Source of the DNA: Saprospiraceae bacterium
Lineage (GTDB): Bacteria; Bacteroidota; Bacteroidia; Chitinophagales; Saprospiraceae
NCBI GenBank assembly: GCA_016710585.1
Contig: JADJVN010000026.1
Location: 14,864-78,863 of the forward strand
Direction: 5' to 3'
DNA length: 64,000 nt
The notes beneath the pieces were generated by a model. The model did no database searches, was not told where the DNA came from, and was given only the letters and a program-made list of their open reading frames with translations. Below, piece by piece: positions 38,512 to 48,575 of this stretch. Position 1 is the stretch's first letter. Each line of letters begins with the position of its first letter. Both the position numbers and the translations under genes were made by a program.

Positions 38512-40941
38512 TCAATTCTCCACTCGTTTGCTTTCGGATTCGATTCCTGTATTTCTTTTTCTTGACTTAACGCTTTTATTGCCGAGATCGTAGCTTAAAC
38601 TTATTGTAGCTTTTCGGCTGTCATAGTTTCCATAACCCACACCATACAATCCTCCAAAATCAGAATAGCCGCTCCAACCTGATTGATAGCTGAGGTCATC
38701 TGCAGTCAATCTTACATTAAGTTTGTCATTGAAGAATTTTCTTTGTACACCGACATTGATACTATGAGTTGGCTCATAGAGAAATACACCTCCCCATACA
38801 CCAGGCCCCGAGTACCAACCTGATAATTCTGCTTTCCATTTTTTGCCTAAATTGAATGTGTGTTGTTGGTAGATGATATAATTAAATGCTTGAATATCAA
38901 CTTTGCCATAAGTGCCATAATCTGCGCGATTGTCTGTATAGCTACAACTTAAATTACTGTACATATTCCACCACTTGGTTATATCAATGGGACATGATGC
39001 ATTTGCATTAAAAAGATTTTGTGTGGCGAGATTATCCCAATTAATAAAACTCGCTTTTGGATTGTTTGGATCAGCACCAATTAATCTAGTGATTTGATCT
39101 GTGGTAAGGCTATAGCCGAGACTAAAGGAATACATATATTTTAATGTATAGTTTAGTTCTACATTATTTACGATTTCTGGTTTCAAGAATTTATTTCCTT
39201 GAATAAAAGAGAGTTCACTCAATTGCTCTTTGAATGGGTTCAAGACATTGTAGTTAGGTCTATTTATCCTGCGGCTGTAATTCAATCCAAAAGCATGCTC
39301 TGGTTTATAATTGAAACTCAAACCAACAGAGGGAAAGAATTTCAGATAGTTGAAATGAACTGGTTCTTCTTCTAATTCTGGTTTATAAGCGGTAAGATCA
39401 CCAGTTGCATCTGTTTGCTCTGCTCTCAGTCCAGAGTTAAGATTCCACTTATTCGTGAGTGCTCTAGAATAATTGACATAAGCAGCGTATACGTTTTCTG
39501 TGTAATCAAAAATATTGGATCGATTATTATTTTGAATTGGTGCTTGGTTGATGATATTATAAAACAAAAAGTCATTATCTGTATTCACTTGACTTAATTT
39601 TAGTCCAGCACCAATTTTGCCAATTTTTGATGGAAACTCTGAATCAAGTTTTATTGAACTGATGTCAATATTGTTTTTAGTGTGATATAAATTCAGATTA
39701 CTGCTTGGAAGAAGGACAGAATTTTTATCATAATAATTATTAGGTTGGTTATAATCACCACGATTATCGAAACTTCCATAATCAAGATCTACACTCAAAC
39801 TTCTTTCTTTAGATTTCCAAGCATAATTTAGATTGTAACTGGATTGATTTCGGTTGATATCTGATCTATTTGGCGCTAATAAAAAACTATCGACAATATC
39901 AGCTGTAGAAATATTAGATATGAATGTTTTGTTTTCATTACACTGATCACTCGTATTTTGATTAAAATTCGCTAAAAATCCAATTGTATGTTTTGCGTTA
40001 ATAAAATAATCTAAACCAATTTTTTCATTGACATTTTGAAAATCGGAAACAGAATTATTCGATTCATTTAATAAAAATGAATTTTGATAATTTTTAAATA
40101 CCAACTCATTCCATCTCTTACCAGCTCTGTATCCTAAGCTTCCAAATAGATTATATTTTTTTTGTCTATAATTAAAAATTCCTGAAGCATTTCCTATTCC
40201 ATATCTCCCTTGACTGAATGTGGAGGATAAAGTCGAATTGAATCCTAGATTTTTATCTTTCTTAAGACGGATATCGATAATACCTGCATTACCCTGTGCT
40301 TCATATTTTGCACCAGGACTCGTGATGATTTCTATGCGATCTATTTGCTCTGCGCTTAAATTTTGGAGATAATTACTCAATTCATCTCCAGCCAATGGGA
40401 CTCTTTTGCCATCGACATAAACCAATACACCAGATCTGCCCATGACTGAGATGTTGTTATTGTTATCTAAAGTCACTCGAGGTGCTTTGCGCAATAAGTT
40501 CAATCCATTCTCTCCAACAGAATTTATCGTACCCTGAACATTAAAGATAGTGCGATCTGATTTAACTTCCAGAATAGTCCTTTTTGCAGTGACTTGAATT
40601 TCATCGAGATTCTGACTGGACTCAATGAGCGTAATTGAAGGCAGTTTAGTTTCAGCGTCTTTGACTTCAATGACATCTGATTTATAAGTTTTCATTCCTG
40701 AAAAATAGGCTTCGATAAAATAAGAAGATTTTGGAAGCAGTCTAAAATTAAAGTTTCCGTTTTCATCTGTCATTTCTACTTTGACCAAGCTGCTGTCTTT
40801 AAATGCTTTTAAGACTATCGTTGCTGATGGAATGCTTTGATTCTGCTGATCTTTAACATTGCCATTAATACTAAAACTGTTTTGCCCTATTAATGAAGCC
40901 GCAAGTAAAAGTGATATGGTTAGAAAAAAGTATCTTATCAT
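38512..40941 (-). CDS. TonB-dependent receptor-like outer-membrane protein
   Basis: This 809-residue protein has a signal peptide (FFLTISLLLAASLIGQ). A carboxypeptidase-regulatory-like domain follows (NGNVKDQQNQSIPSATIVLK), then a plug domain (RTIFNVQGTINSVGENGLNL, and AEQIDRIEIITSPGAKYEAQ with GNAGIIDIRLKK), and a C-terminal beta-barrel of the OMP_b-brl_3 type (YSRRINRPNYNVLNPF). Proteins of this kind import siderophores, peptides or other ligands using TonB. The substrate is unknown and no SusD-like partner is adjacent, so it is not a classic polysaccharide locus. Confidence 0.85.
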   Translation of the reverse strand: MIRYFFLTISLLLAASLIGQNSFSINGNVKDQQNQSIPSATIVLKAFKDSSLVKVEMTDENGNFNFRLLPKSSYFIEAYFSGMKTYKSDVIEVKDAETKLPSITLIESSQNLDEIQVTAKRTILEVKSDRTIFNVQGTINSVGENGLNLLRKAPRVTLDNNNNISVMGRSGVLVYVDGKRVPLAGDELSNYLQNLSAEQIDRIEIITSPGAKYEAQGNAGIIDIRLKKDKNLGFNSTLSSTFSQGRYGIGNASGIFNYRQKKYNLFGSLGYRAGKRWNELVFKNYQNSFLLNESNNSVSDFQNVNEKIGLDYFINAKHTIGFLANFNQNTSDQCNENKTFISNISTADIVDSFLLAPNRSDINRNQSSYNLNYAWKSKERSLSVDLDYGSFDNRGDYNQPNNYYDKNSVLLPSSNLNLYHTKNNIDISSIKLDSEFPSKIGKIGAGLKLSQVNTDNDFLFYNIINQAPIQNNNRSNIFDYTENVYAAYVNYSRALTNKWNLNSGLRAEQTDATGDLTAYKPELEEEPVHFNYLKFFPSVGLSFNYKPEHAFGLNYSRRINRPNYNVLNPFKEQLSELSFIQGNKFLKPEIVNNVELNYTLKYMYSFSLGYSLTTDQITRLIGADPNNPKASFINWDNLATQNLFNANASCPIDITKWWNMYSNLSCSYTDNRADYGTYGKVDIQAFNYIIYQQHTFNLGKKWKAELSGWYSGPGVWGGVFLYEPTHSINVGVQRKFFNDKLNVRLTADDLSYQSGWSGYSDFGGLYGVGYGNYDSRKATISLSYDLGNKSVKSRKRNTGIESESKRVEN

Positions 40942-40967
40942 GTCGTCGTATTTTCAAATAATATATC

Positions 40968-41000
40968 AAAAAAAAAGAGCTACAAATTGTAGCTCCTTTT
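40968..41000 (-). terminator. Intrinsic terminator of the tRNA-Pro transcript
   Basis: Arms GAGCTACA and TGTAGCTC (40977-40995) with a three-base loop are followed on the minus strand by nine T. It starts a few bases after the tRNA 3' end, so it should end that transcript. Confidence 0.8.
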
Positions 41001-41002
41001 TG

Positions 41003-41077
41003 TCGGGGCGGAGGGATTCGAACTCTCGACCCCCTGCTCCCAAAGCAGGTGCGCTAACCGGACTGCGCTACGCCCCG
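41003..41077 (-). tRNA. tRNA-Pro (anticodon UGG)
   Basis: A full cloverleaf is read on the minus strand. The acceptor arms CGGGGCG and CGCCCCG pair. The D arm GCGC...GCGC, the anticodon stem CCTGC/GCAGG with loop TTTGGGA (anticodon TGG), and the T arm with TTCGAATC are all present. The discriminator is A and CCA is not encoded. A promoter and a terminator flank it, so it is a single-gene unit. Confidence 0.95.
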
Positions 41078-41111
41078 AATGGTTCCTCCATTAATTTTCA
41101 TTAAAGGAACG

Positions 41112-41142
41112 CAAAGGTATTGAATAATCCCATTTTTACAAA
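41112..41142 (-). promoter_or_regulatory. Promoter of tRNA-Pro
   Basis: On the minus strand TTTG (41139-41142) and TACCTTTG (41112-41119) are separated by exactly 19 bases, the ideal Bacteroidota -33/-7 arrangement. The -7 box ends 34 bases before the tRNA. Confidence 0.75.
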
Positions 41143-41318
41143 TACAAATCAATTTTTTATCTAAAAAATATTTGGACAAGCTTAATGATGTTATTGGTAA
41201 GGCTATGAAGTATGATCCTGAAAACATATTAAAGTAAGATTTATAAGTATTTCCACTATATATAAGGTTTAAAATATCAGGGCTTACCCTAGTTTTTTAA
41301 AAAAATAAGCATATTTAT

Positions 41319-41349
41319 TTTGCCCGTATTAGAATCTGTAGTACATTTG
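41319..41349 (+). promoter_or_regulatory. Promoter of the haloperoxidase-like gene leader
   Basis: TTTG (41319-41322) and TACATTTG (41342-41349) are separated by exactly 19 bases. Transcription would start near 41356, giving a leader of about 108 bases before the ATG at 41464. Confidence 0.7.
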
Positions 41350-41355
41350 TAGCAA

Positions 41356-41429
41356 TTCTTTCCTTTGTTCTTTAAATCGTTCAGATTTAAGGCCTCAATC
41401 ACATTGTCTAATGCAAATTAGACTTTTTT
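41356..41429 (+). ncRNA. Candidate small RNA or attenuator leader with a terminator hairpin
   Basis: Between the promoter at 41319-41349 and the ATG at 41464 lie two hairpins. The first has arms TTAAATC and GATTTAA (41372-41390). The second is GTCTAAT-GCAA-ATTAGAC (41406-41423), followed by six T (41424-41429). The second has the form of an intrinsic terminator, 34 bases before the start codon. RNA made here could stop as a transcript of about 74 bases or be read through into the gene. No known RNA family is recognised. Confidence 0.45.
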
Positions 41430-41463
41430 GTGAAAAATTTTTAACCAATATAAAATTTTAGTC

Positions 41464-42797
41464 ATGAGGCAGAGAAAGTTTATTTTAAAAAGTATTTTTA
41501 CTTGGTGCATAGTTTTAGCACTATTCGCATCTTGTACCAAAAGCACTGATCCCCAAATCAGCCAGCTCTCTCAGGACGAATCGAATGAATTAGTGACGGA
41601 TTGGATGAACTTGAGTTTGATCATGACTCAAGAAGCCCCAGGATTTACAGCACCGATTTCAGCAAGAGCGTATTCTTATATATGCTTAGGTCTGCATGAA
41701 AGTACAGTACAAGCCTTCCCAGGTCATTCATCTGTAATGTCTAAAATTAATGAAGGGCATAAAGCAAATTTGCCAAGATTTAATGGAGACATCAACTGGA
41801 ATATACTCGTGAATGAGTATATGTACCATATCATGGGTAGCTTTTACAAAAATGGCAAACCATCTATGAAACGCAATTTAGATGAGTTTTACTCAGAAAA
41901 TCTAGCTTCATTGGAAGTTAATCAAAATCCAGCAGTTGTAAAAAGATCAAAAGACTTTGGAGCAAAGATGGCTAAAGCAATCTTTGAATTCAGCAAAACT
42001 GATGGACAAGAGTATGGTCACATGAATAATTATCCAGATAATTATAGAGGACCAATCGGTGAAGGATTGTGGAATGCTGCAAAAATTACTGAACTCAAAC
42101 CACTTCAGCCATTTTGGGGAAATGTAAGGACCTATTTCAAAGAAAATGTGAACTTACATTTGACTTCAACACCGCCTGTTTTTTCTGATGCAAAGAGTTC
42201 TGTATTTTACTCTTATGCATTGGAGGTAAAGAACAAAGCGCAGAACATGAATTATAATGAAGAAATGATGGTGAGATATTGGAATGATGAAGCTCCTGGT
42301 ACTTTTACTCCTGCGGGTCATCACATGTCTATATTGACTCAATTATTGAAAATCGAAAAGAAAAATTTAGCTGAAAGTGCTGAAGCTTATATGAAATTAG
42401 GATTATGTATGCATGATGTAACTGTAGCAATATGGAAAACAAAATATACTTTCAATACCATTGGAGCTGACGAATATATTCGCACTTACATCGATAAGAA
42501 CTTTCTTACTTTGATGAAGAGCCCAGCTACCCCAGAGTTTTCTTCTGGCCAATCTGCATTGCTAGTGCAGCAGCTGAAGTTTTAGGTGAAGTATTTGGAT
42601 TTGATTATGCATTTACTGACAAAACATATGACCACAGAAAAGATGTCATTGGAGCGCCTAGATCATTCCAGAATTTTCAACAAATGGCTGAAGAGGCTAG
42701 TTTAGCAAATTTATATGGTGGAATCCATTATCGATTTAGTATTGAAGAAGGTATCAAACAAGGAATTCAAATTGGTGAAAATATTAATAAGCTCTAA
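41464..42797 (+). CDS. Vanadium haloperoxidase/PAP2-like lipoprotein, frame broken once
   Basis: The protein starts with a lipoprotein signal (WCIVLALFASCTKSTD). Helices typical of Bacteroidota vanadium-dependent haloperoxidase homologues follow: APGFTAPISARAYSYICLGL, YWNDEAPGTFTPAGHHMSIL, AYMKLGLCMHDVTVAIWKTK. As given it stops at 42585. One extra base near 42556-42566 restores SAAAEVLGEVFGFDYAFTDK and the C-terminal NLYGGIHYRFSIEEGIKQGI, giving 444 residues. At the family motif SGH the sequence reads SSGQSA, a Gln where the catalytic His is expected, next to the frameshift. Substrate (halide oxidation or phosphatase-like) is unknown. Confidence 0.75.
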
Positions 42798-42852
42798 TAA
42801 TAAGATCTGAGTCATTTTTTTCTAACAATAATCAGGATAAATCCTGAAAAGT

Positions 42853-42882
42853 CCTCGACCAAAAGTCGGGGATTTTTTTTTG
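42853..42882 (+). terminator. Intrinsic terminator after the haloperoxidase-like gene
   Basis: Arms CCTCGAC and GTCGGGG (one T-G pair) enclose a CAAAA loop and are followed by nine T. It lies 55 bases beyond the reconstructed stop at 42797, which supports the repaired gene end. Confidence 0.8.
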
Positions 42883-42961
42883 ATAAAATTTAATCATAAT
42901 TCATTTTATGATTTTAGGTTTCCGTCAGATTGAATATTTTAGCAGTGAATTAAAATATATT

Positions 42962-42989
42962 TTTGAATTATAAATTAGCATTATATTTG
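42962..42989 (+). promoter_or_regulatory. Promoter of the BNR-repeat gene
   Basis: TTTG (42962-42965) and TATATTTG (42982-42989) are separated by 16 bases. With transcription starting near 42996, the ATG at 43000 would be almost leaderless, which favours the ATG at 43042. Confidence 0.5.
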
Positions 42990-43041
42990 GTCTCCTTAAA
43001 TGGATAAAAAATATTTTAATTTTATCAAACGACTGAATCCA

Positions 43042-45573
43042 ATGCAAAAATCTAACTTTTATTTCTTGCTGGTAATTGTTTTGTTTTTTTCTTGTAAGGA
43101 AAAACATCATTCAAATACTGTAGAAACTCCACTAAAACCTGCGGAAGAATACTTTAAAGAAAAATATGGAGATTTGGGTGAAGATTATTTTGCATCAAAG
43201 CATAAGATAATTAAGGAAGAAATCATTAATCGAAAATACCAAAAAGATGGTTCACCGCGATTTGATGGAAACTATATCAATCAAGGGCCCTCAAATATAG
43301 GATGTCGAATCAATTGTATAGCCATTCACCCAACATCGAAACAAAAAATATTTGTTGGTTTGTCGCAAGGCGGAATTTTTACTGCTGACAGTTGGGGATC
43401 GGATTTTAAAGCTATTTTTGATGAACAAGAGAATCTTACAATAAGTGATATCGAATTCAATCCCAAAAATCCATCAACGATGTATGCTGCCACTGGAGAT
43501 TTGAATGGCGGATTTTATTTAGGACTTGGCAATGGAATGTATAAGTCGACAGATGATGGCAATACTTGGAAGCAGATCGGATTGGCTGAGACCAGGATAC
43601 TGTCAAAAATAATTATCGATCCAGACTCACCAAATATTTTGTATGTATCTGCTTTGGGGAATTTGTACACGAAGAATGAACATAGAGGGATATATAAATC
43701 TCTTGATGGTGGCGATACATGGGAGAAAATATTTTATATTTCAGATTCAGTTGGCGTGATAGACATGGTAATGAATCCTTCCAATCCTTCTAAAATATTT
43801 GCTGTGACTTGGAATAGAGTGGGGACTAATGTGGGTTCTGTGATTCAAGGGACAGATTCACATATTTATGTTACAGAAGATGCTGGGCTGAAATGGAGTA
43901 AAGTGCAAGGCGGACTACCCATAGATTCGTCTAATGGAAGAATCGCATTGGCAATGCATAAGGCAAATCCAAATATCATGTATGCATTGTATAATAGAAA
44001 TATTAATTGCGGAAATGGACTAGGCCAAAATGCTGCTCAATTGTTTTATACTGAAGATCAAGGTTTGAGCTGGAAGGACATTCCATTTAAAGCTAGTAAT
44101 TCTGGGTTTCCATGTGAGCTATTAGGTAGTTTTGGATGGTATTTTGGAAAACTATTTATTCATCCTAATGATCCAAAAGATATAATGGTACTTGGTGTTG
44201 ATTTATTTCGTTCCAAAGATGGAGGATATAGTTGGAATCAGGAAGATGATAATGGAATTCATGCTGATAAACATGATCTCGTTTTTACTGATGATGGATC
44301 GTATTTTTTAGCAACTGATGGAGGATTATATTTGAACAATAAAGATCAAAGAGATTGGCAGGATTTTGAGAATATTTCAGGTACCCAATTGTATCGTGTA
44401 GCATACAATCCGAACTATCCAGATTATTATTATGGTGGAGCTCAAGATAATGGCTCTTTTTATGGTAATAAAGCTAATACCAAAGAGTGGGAGAGATTAT
44501 ATGGAGGTGATGGATTTCAAATGGCTTTTCATCCGACAGATCCATTAATTATGTACGCCGAATCACAGAATGGAGCCTTGGGTCAGAGTAGAGATGGTGG
44601 CTTTACTTTTAATAGATTTACAAGGGGATTCCAAGGGTCTAAAAATTGGGATATGCCATATATGTTGAGTTGGCATGATCCAAGGAAACTAATTGCAGGA
44701 TCGAATAGGGTGTATGTCAATAGAAATGATTCATCTGCAAATTTTAGAGCCATCAGCCCGAATTTAATCCTTGGTAATATTTACGCTGCAAGATCAAATC
44801 CTACGATTAGCAGTCTACATTAATCGAGACTTGATAGCAATATTATTATCGCAGGAACATCAAATGGAAATGTTTGGGTAACTTATGATGCTGGTATACA
44901 ATGGGATTCAATAAATCTAGGTCTTCCAGCAGGATATATAAGCTGTGTTAAGACTTCAAATGTCGATAGAAATAGCCTGTATGTGACAGTCTCAGCTCAA
45001 AGAAGTTTTGATAATCAAGCAAAAGCATTCAAGAGTAACGATAGGGGAAAAACTTGGAGAAGTATCGCTGGTAACTTGCCGCAGATACCCATTTTCGACC
45101 TATATGTATTGCCAGGGTATGGAGATAGTATATTATTTATTGGAAATGATATTGGCGTTTATGCAACAATTGATGGAGGAACGAGCTGGGAAAGATTAGG
45201 AAATAATTTGCCTTACATTCCAGTATATGATATTGAATATAGTGAAGCAAATCATGAATTGATCGTTGGGACATTTGCTAGGTCTATTCAAACATTTAAT
45301 TTAAATAAGTTAACGAATGATGTGGTCGCGAATAAAAAGCATGTCATCTCTTCTGTAAAGATTTACCCTAATCCAACCAGTGACATAATTAATGTTGAAA
45401 ATACAGAACATAAAATCAATCAATTTAAAATTTTCAATGTCAATGGAGAAATTCAGAAGCAAGGAATAATTGTTGGTTCAAAATTTCAAATCTGTGTTGA
45501 AAATTTAATTTCAGGAAATTATTTCATTGTATTTGACAATGGAATGCGGAAGAAATTTCAAGTGATGAAGTAA
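43042..45573 (+). CDS. BNR/sialidase-like propeller protein with T9SS sorting domain, one in-frame TAA
   Basis: The start at 43042 gives a compact lipoprotein-type signal (YFLLVIVLFFSCKEK); an ATG at 43000 would add 14 residues. The body carries many BNR/Asp-box blades such as GMYKSTDDGNTWKQIG, GIYKSLDGGDTWEKIF and LFRSKDGGYSWNQEDD. It belongs to the VPS10/sortilin-like or exo-sialidase-like propellers, which more often bind than cleave. A TAA at 44821-44823 interrupts the frame (TISSLH, stop, SRLDSNIIIAGTSNGNVW). The same frame then runs on to the T9SS type A domain (VKIYPNPTSDIINVENTEHK). The full span is 843 residues plus the stop codon. A single substitution or sequencing error would explain it. 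Confidence 0.8.
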
Positions 45574-45579
45574 AAGTTT

Positions 45580-47010
45580 TTATTTCTTTTTTACTTCCTC
45601 ATCTTCTTTTTTGATATGGACTTTTGATCCTTGTTTCAGCTCTTTTGAGATAGCGGAATAAGGGCCAATGATGACTTCGTCTCCTTCATTGAGACCCGAT
45701 TTGATTTCGATATAATTTTCGTCTTGGATTCCAGAAATGACATCAATTCTAGAAACTGTGTCGCCTTGTTTGACGAAAACAGCTTCAACAAAATCATTTT
45801 TATCTAATGTAACTTTCTCTTCTTCGACATTCAGTTTGTTATCTTTTTTTGCAAGAGACATTTTCTTTTTTAATTCTTCATTTGGGTCATAAGCTGTGAC
45901 ACTTTGGATAGGAATGGTGAGAATATTGTCTACTTGATTCGTTTTAATTTCTACTGTCGCAGACATGCCTGGTTTAAAAGTAGAAGCTCGTGCACCAGAT
46001 ATTAAGTCATTATAAGATTCTTTGTTTATTCTTACTTTAACTACAAATTTTGTCACTTGATCATTGGACAATGAACTGATGCCATTTGTACTAATGTTAC
46101 TAGCGCTGTTGGCTACTTCTGTGACGATACCTTTGAATTTTCTATTTTGATATGCATCGACTTCAATATCAGCCGTATTTCCCATATGAACTGTGATGAT
46201 ATCATTTTCACTGACTTCGACTTGAACTTCCATTGCTCCTAAGTCCGCTATTCTCATCAATTCGGTTCCTGACATCTGCATGGTTCCGACTACTCTTTCG
46301 CCTTTTTCAATATTAAGTTTTGATATGACTCCTGAAGCAGGAGCTTTTATTGTAGTTCTACCTAGATTTGTTCTTTGTTCTTTGAGTAAGGCTTCAGCAT
46401 CTTTTACTTGAAATCCTGAGGCTTCTGCACTTTTCATGGCTGTCGATATAGCATTCTCAGCAGCAGCTAAACTGGCTGTAAGATTTTTATATGTAGCTTC
46501 ACTTGCATCCAATTCAGCTTGAGAGATGATGCCATCTTGGAGAAGAGATTTATTTCTTTCATAATTTTTTTTCGCATTCGTATAGTTGGATTTGATTTGA
46601 TCGCGCTGCGCTTTTGCGGATTCTATATTTAGATTTGTAGCTCCTGCCTGAGATCTTGCGGCATTCACTCCTGCTGCCGTTCTTTCCACTGCAGATTGGT
46701 ATGTGTCTGGATTTACTTTGGCGAGAATCTGCCCCACTTTTACACTATCACCTTCTTTGACATATAATTCTACAACTTCACCTGATACGTCTGAAGATAT
46801 TTTTATTTCCTTTTCTGGGTAAATCTTGCCACTGGCAGATACAGTTTCTATAACTGTTCTTTTTTGAACTTTTTCAGTAAAGACACCCACACCTTTTGGT
46901 TTGGTCTTGCTCTTAATTATAGCAGCTGTTATGAGCAAAGCTAAGATAATGAGTGCAGACCAAATCCATATTTTATTATTGTTCTTTTTTTTATTTGTTG
47001 ATTGTAGCAT
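45580..47010 (-). CDS. RND/MacA-type periplasmic adaptor protein
   Basis: This 476-residue protein has one N-terminal membrane anchor (KIWIWSALIILALLITAAII). It then has a biotinyl-lipoyl-like half (ISSDVSGEVVELYVKEGDSV), a coiled-coil hairpin rich in Ala, Gln and Lys, the second lipoyl half (GRTTIKAPASGVISKLNIEK) and beta-barrel and membrane-proximal domains (FKPGMSATVEIKTNQVDNIL). It would link an inner-membrane pump to a TolC-type channel. It follows the TolC gene by 14 bases. The usual MacB-type ABC transporter genes are not downstream, because a convergent gene ends seven bases away. Confidence 0.88.
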   Translation of the reverse strand: MLQSTNKKKNNNKIWIWSALIILALLITAAIIKSKTKPKGVGVFTEKVQKRTVIETVSASGKIYPEKEIKISSDVSGEVVELYVKEGDSVKVGQILAKVNPDTYQSAVERTAAGVNAARSQAGATNLNIESAKAQRDQIKSNYTNAKKNYERNKSLLQDGIISQAELDASEATYKNLTASLAAAENAISTAMKSAEASGFQVKDAEALLKEQRTNLGRTTIKAPASGVISKLNIEKGERVVGTMQMSGTELMRIADLGAMEVQVEVSENDIITVHMGNTADIEVDAYQNRKFKGIVTEVANSASNISTNGISSLSNDQVTKFVVKVRINKESYNDLISGARASTFKPGMSATVEIKTNQVDNILTIPIQSVTAYDPNEELKKKMSLAKKDNKLNVEEEKVTLDKNDFVEAVFVKQGDTVSRIDVISGIQDENYIEIKSGLNEGDEVIIGPYSAISKELKQGSKVHIKKEDEEVKKK

Positions 47011-47024
47011 ATGGTGATTAATTT

Positions 47025-48446
47025 TTATAGTTTGATTTGTTTACCTGCGTAATAGTCTAATATTTTATATTTAAATATGAGATCATATTTTGCGATGATT
47101 TTGTTTAGCTCAGCGTTCTGGAAATTATTTTGAGCTTGGTTCATTTCAAAGGAAGAGGCAGATCCAATTTCAAAACGTTTTTTGGTTTTATCTAAGGAAG
47201 TAGATGCAGCATTCAGACTTTTCTGACTTGCCTCTAATTCTTTCTTTGCTGCTCTGACATTAATCAATGCTTGAGTAATGTCTTGACTTAGGCTTTCTTT
47301 TCGTAGGTCCAATTGAATGGCATTACTTTTTGTTTGAATTTTAGCTCTTGCAATATTAGCTCTAGTTGCATTATTATTGTAAATCGGAATATTCAAGGAT
47401 AGGCCGAGACCGTAGCCTAGAAACTGATCAAATTGATCAGAAAAGGAAGTTACTTTTGATGTCGCAATACTTGGAACTGTTTGTTCAAACACAGTGGATT
47501 TACCATCAATATAAATTCCTGGAACGCTCTGTTTTTTTAATGAATATGAAGTAGGAGTTATCGCAGCATCTGAGTATCGAGAGCCGTAATTTGCATTTAA
47601 ACTGATAGAAGGATAATAACTAGAACGAGCTATTTTTTCAGAAATTTTTGATGATTCCAATCTAACTTTAGCTGCTTTGACGGCAGCTTGATTTTGTTCA
47701 GCATGTGAATATAATTGTTCATAGCTATAATTCTCGATGATGACTTTTTCTAATTGTTCATTTGATATTTTTTCAATTTCGAATTTTTTTTCTGAGTTCA
47801 TTCTCATGCTTTGTCTCAGTTGGAACCAAGATAATTCTGAAGCATTTTCTGCACCAATCAAGGCTTGTTCAGCTCTTGCCAGTTGAGATTCTATTTCTAT
47901 TGCATCTGATTCTGCCCTTCCTCCTGCTTGGATCAATTTTCTCATCTGACTGAGTTGAAGATTGATATTATTGATATTTGTTTTTGCGATTTGTTTCCGC
48001 TCATCAGAAAGCAAAACTTGCAAATAAGCATTGGCTACTATAAGAGAGACATCATTGATGTTTTGTTGGTGATCAAGAATTGTTGCTTCTTTGATTTTTG
48101 CATTTTGCTTTATTGTATTGCTTATTGCACCTCCTTGAAATAAATTTACATTTGATCCAAGACCATAGTTGGAATAGAGAATATTTTCAGTAATGAAGTC
48201 ATTTGAAGTGGGATCAATGTTTCGTCCAAAGTTGATTCCGCTATTGACGCTTCCATTTAAATTGGGCAGTCGTCTTGCTTTGCTTTCTTTTACATTAATA
48301 TCTGCACTTGCTATGTTTAGCTCACTTAATTTTAGATTAGAATTATTATCTATAGCATATCTTATACATGATTCAAGCGTCCATTTTTCTTGACTTTGTG
48401 CAAGGACTGGGAAAAGAAAAATACTTAAAACTAGTCTCCAATTCAT
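47025..48446 (-). CDS. TolC-family outer-membrane efflux protein
   Basis: This 473-residue protein has a signal peptide (LVLSIFLFPVLAQSQ). The TolC pattern of two long helical-hairpin repeats follows: WTLESCIRYAIDNNSNLKLS at the start of repeat one and the repeat-two opening YSYEQLYSHAEQNQAAVKAA, with conserved RRLPNLNGSVNSGINFGRNI strands. It forms the outer-membrane exit duct. It is the first gene of an operon with the MacA-like adaptor. Confidence 0.9.
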   Translation of the reverse strand: MNWRLVLSIFLFPVLAQSQEKWTLESCIRYAIDNNSNLKLSELNIASADINVKESKARRLPNLNGSVNSGINFGRNIDPTSNDFITENILYSNYGLGSNVNLFQGGAISNTIKQNAKIKEATILDHQQNINDVSLIVANAYLQVLLSDERKQIAKTNINNINLQLSQMRKLIQAGGRAESDAIEIESQLARAEQALIGAENASELSWFQLRQSMRMNSEKKFEIEKISNEQLEKVIIENYSYEQLYSHAEQNQAAVKAAKVRLESSKISEKIARSSYYPSISLNANYGSRYSDAAITPTSYSLKKQSVPGIYIDGKSTVFEQTVPSIATSKVTSFSDQFDQFLGYGLGLSLNIPIYNNNATRANIARAKIQTKSNAIQLDLRKESLSQDITQALINVRAAKKELEASQKSLNAASTSLDKTKKRFEIGSASSFEMNQAQNNFQNAELNKIIAKYDLIFKYKILDYYAGKQIKL

Positions 48447-48575
48447 GGGTTTTAAAATTTGGTCACAATATTACAGAAACTGTATTTCATTTTATTAAAA
48501 TTTAGAAGAAAGCTGAATTTTTTCAGACTAAAGTGCTTTAATTGTGGTCTTGGAGAGGAGCTAAGTTTTAAATGA

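Noticed and set aside
40859..41104. Open plus-strand frame of about 80 codons
   Set aside because: It runs through the tRNA-Pro gene on the other strand; its residues in the middle are simply the complement of the tRNA.
41172..41237. Short frame LDKLNDVIGKAMKYDPENILK
   Set aside because: It looks protein-like but has no start codon or ribosome site and only about 20 codons. It may be a remnant or chance.
23233..44823. Recoding of TAA as a sense codon
   Set aside because: TAA is the normal stop of many intact genes in the window, so a changed code does not fit.
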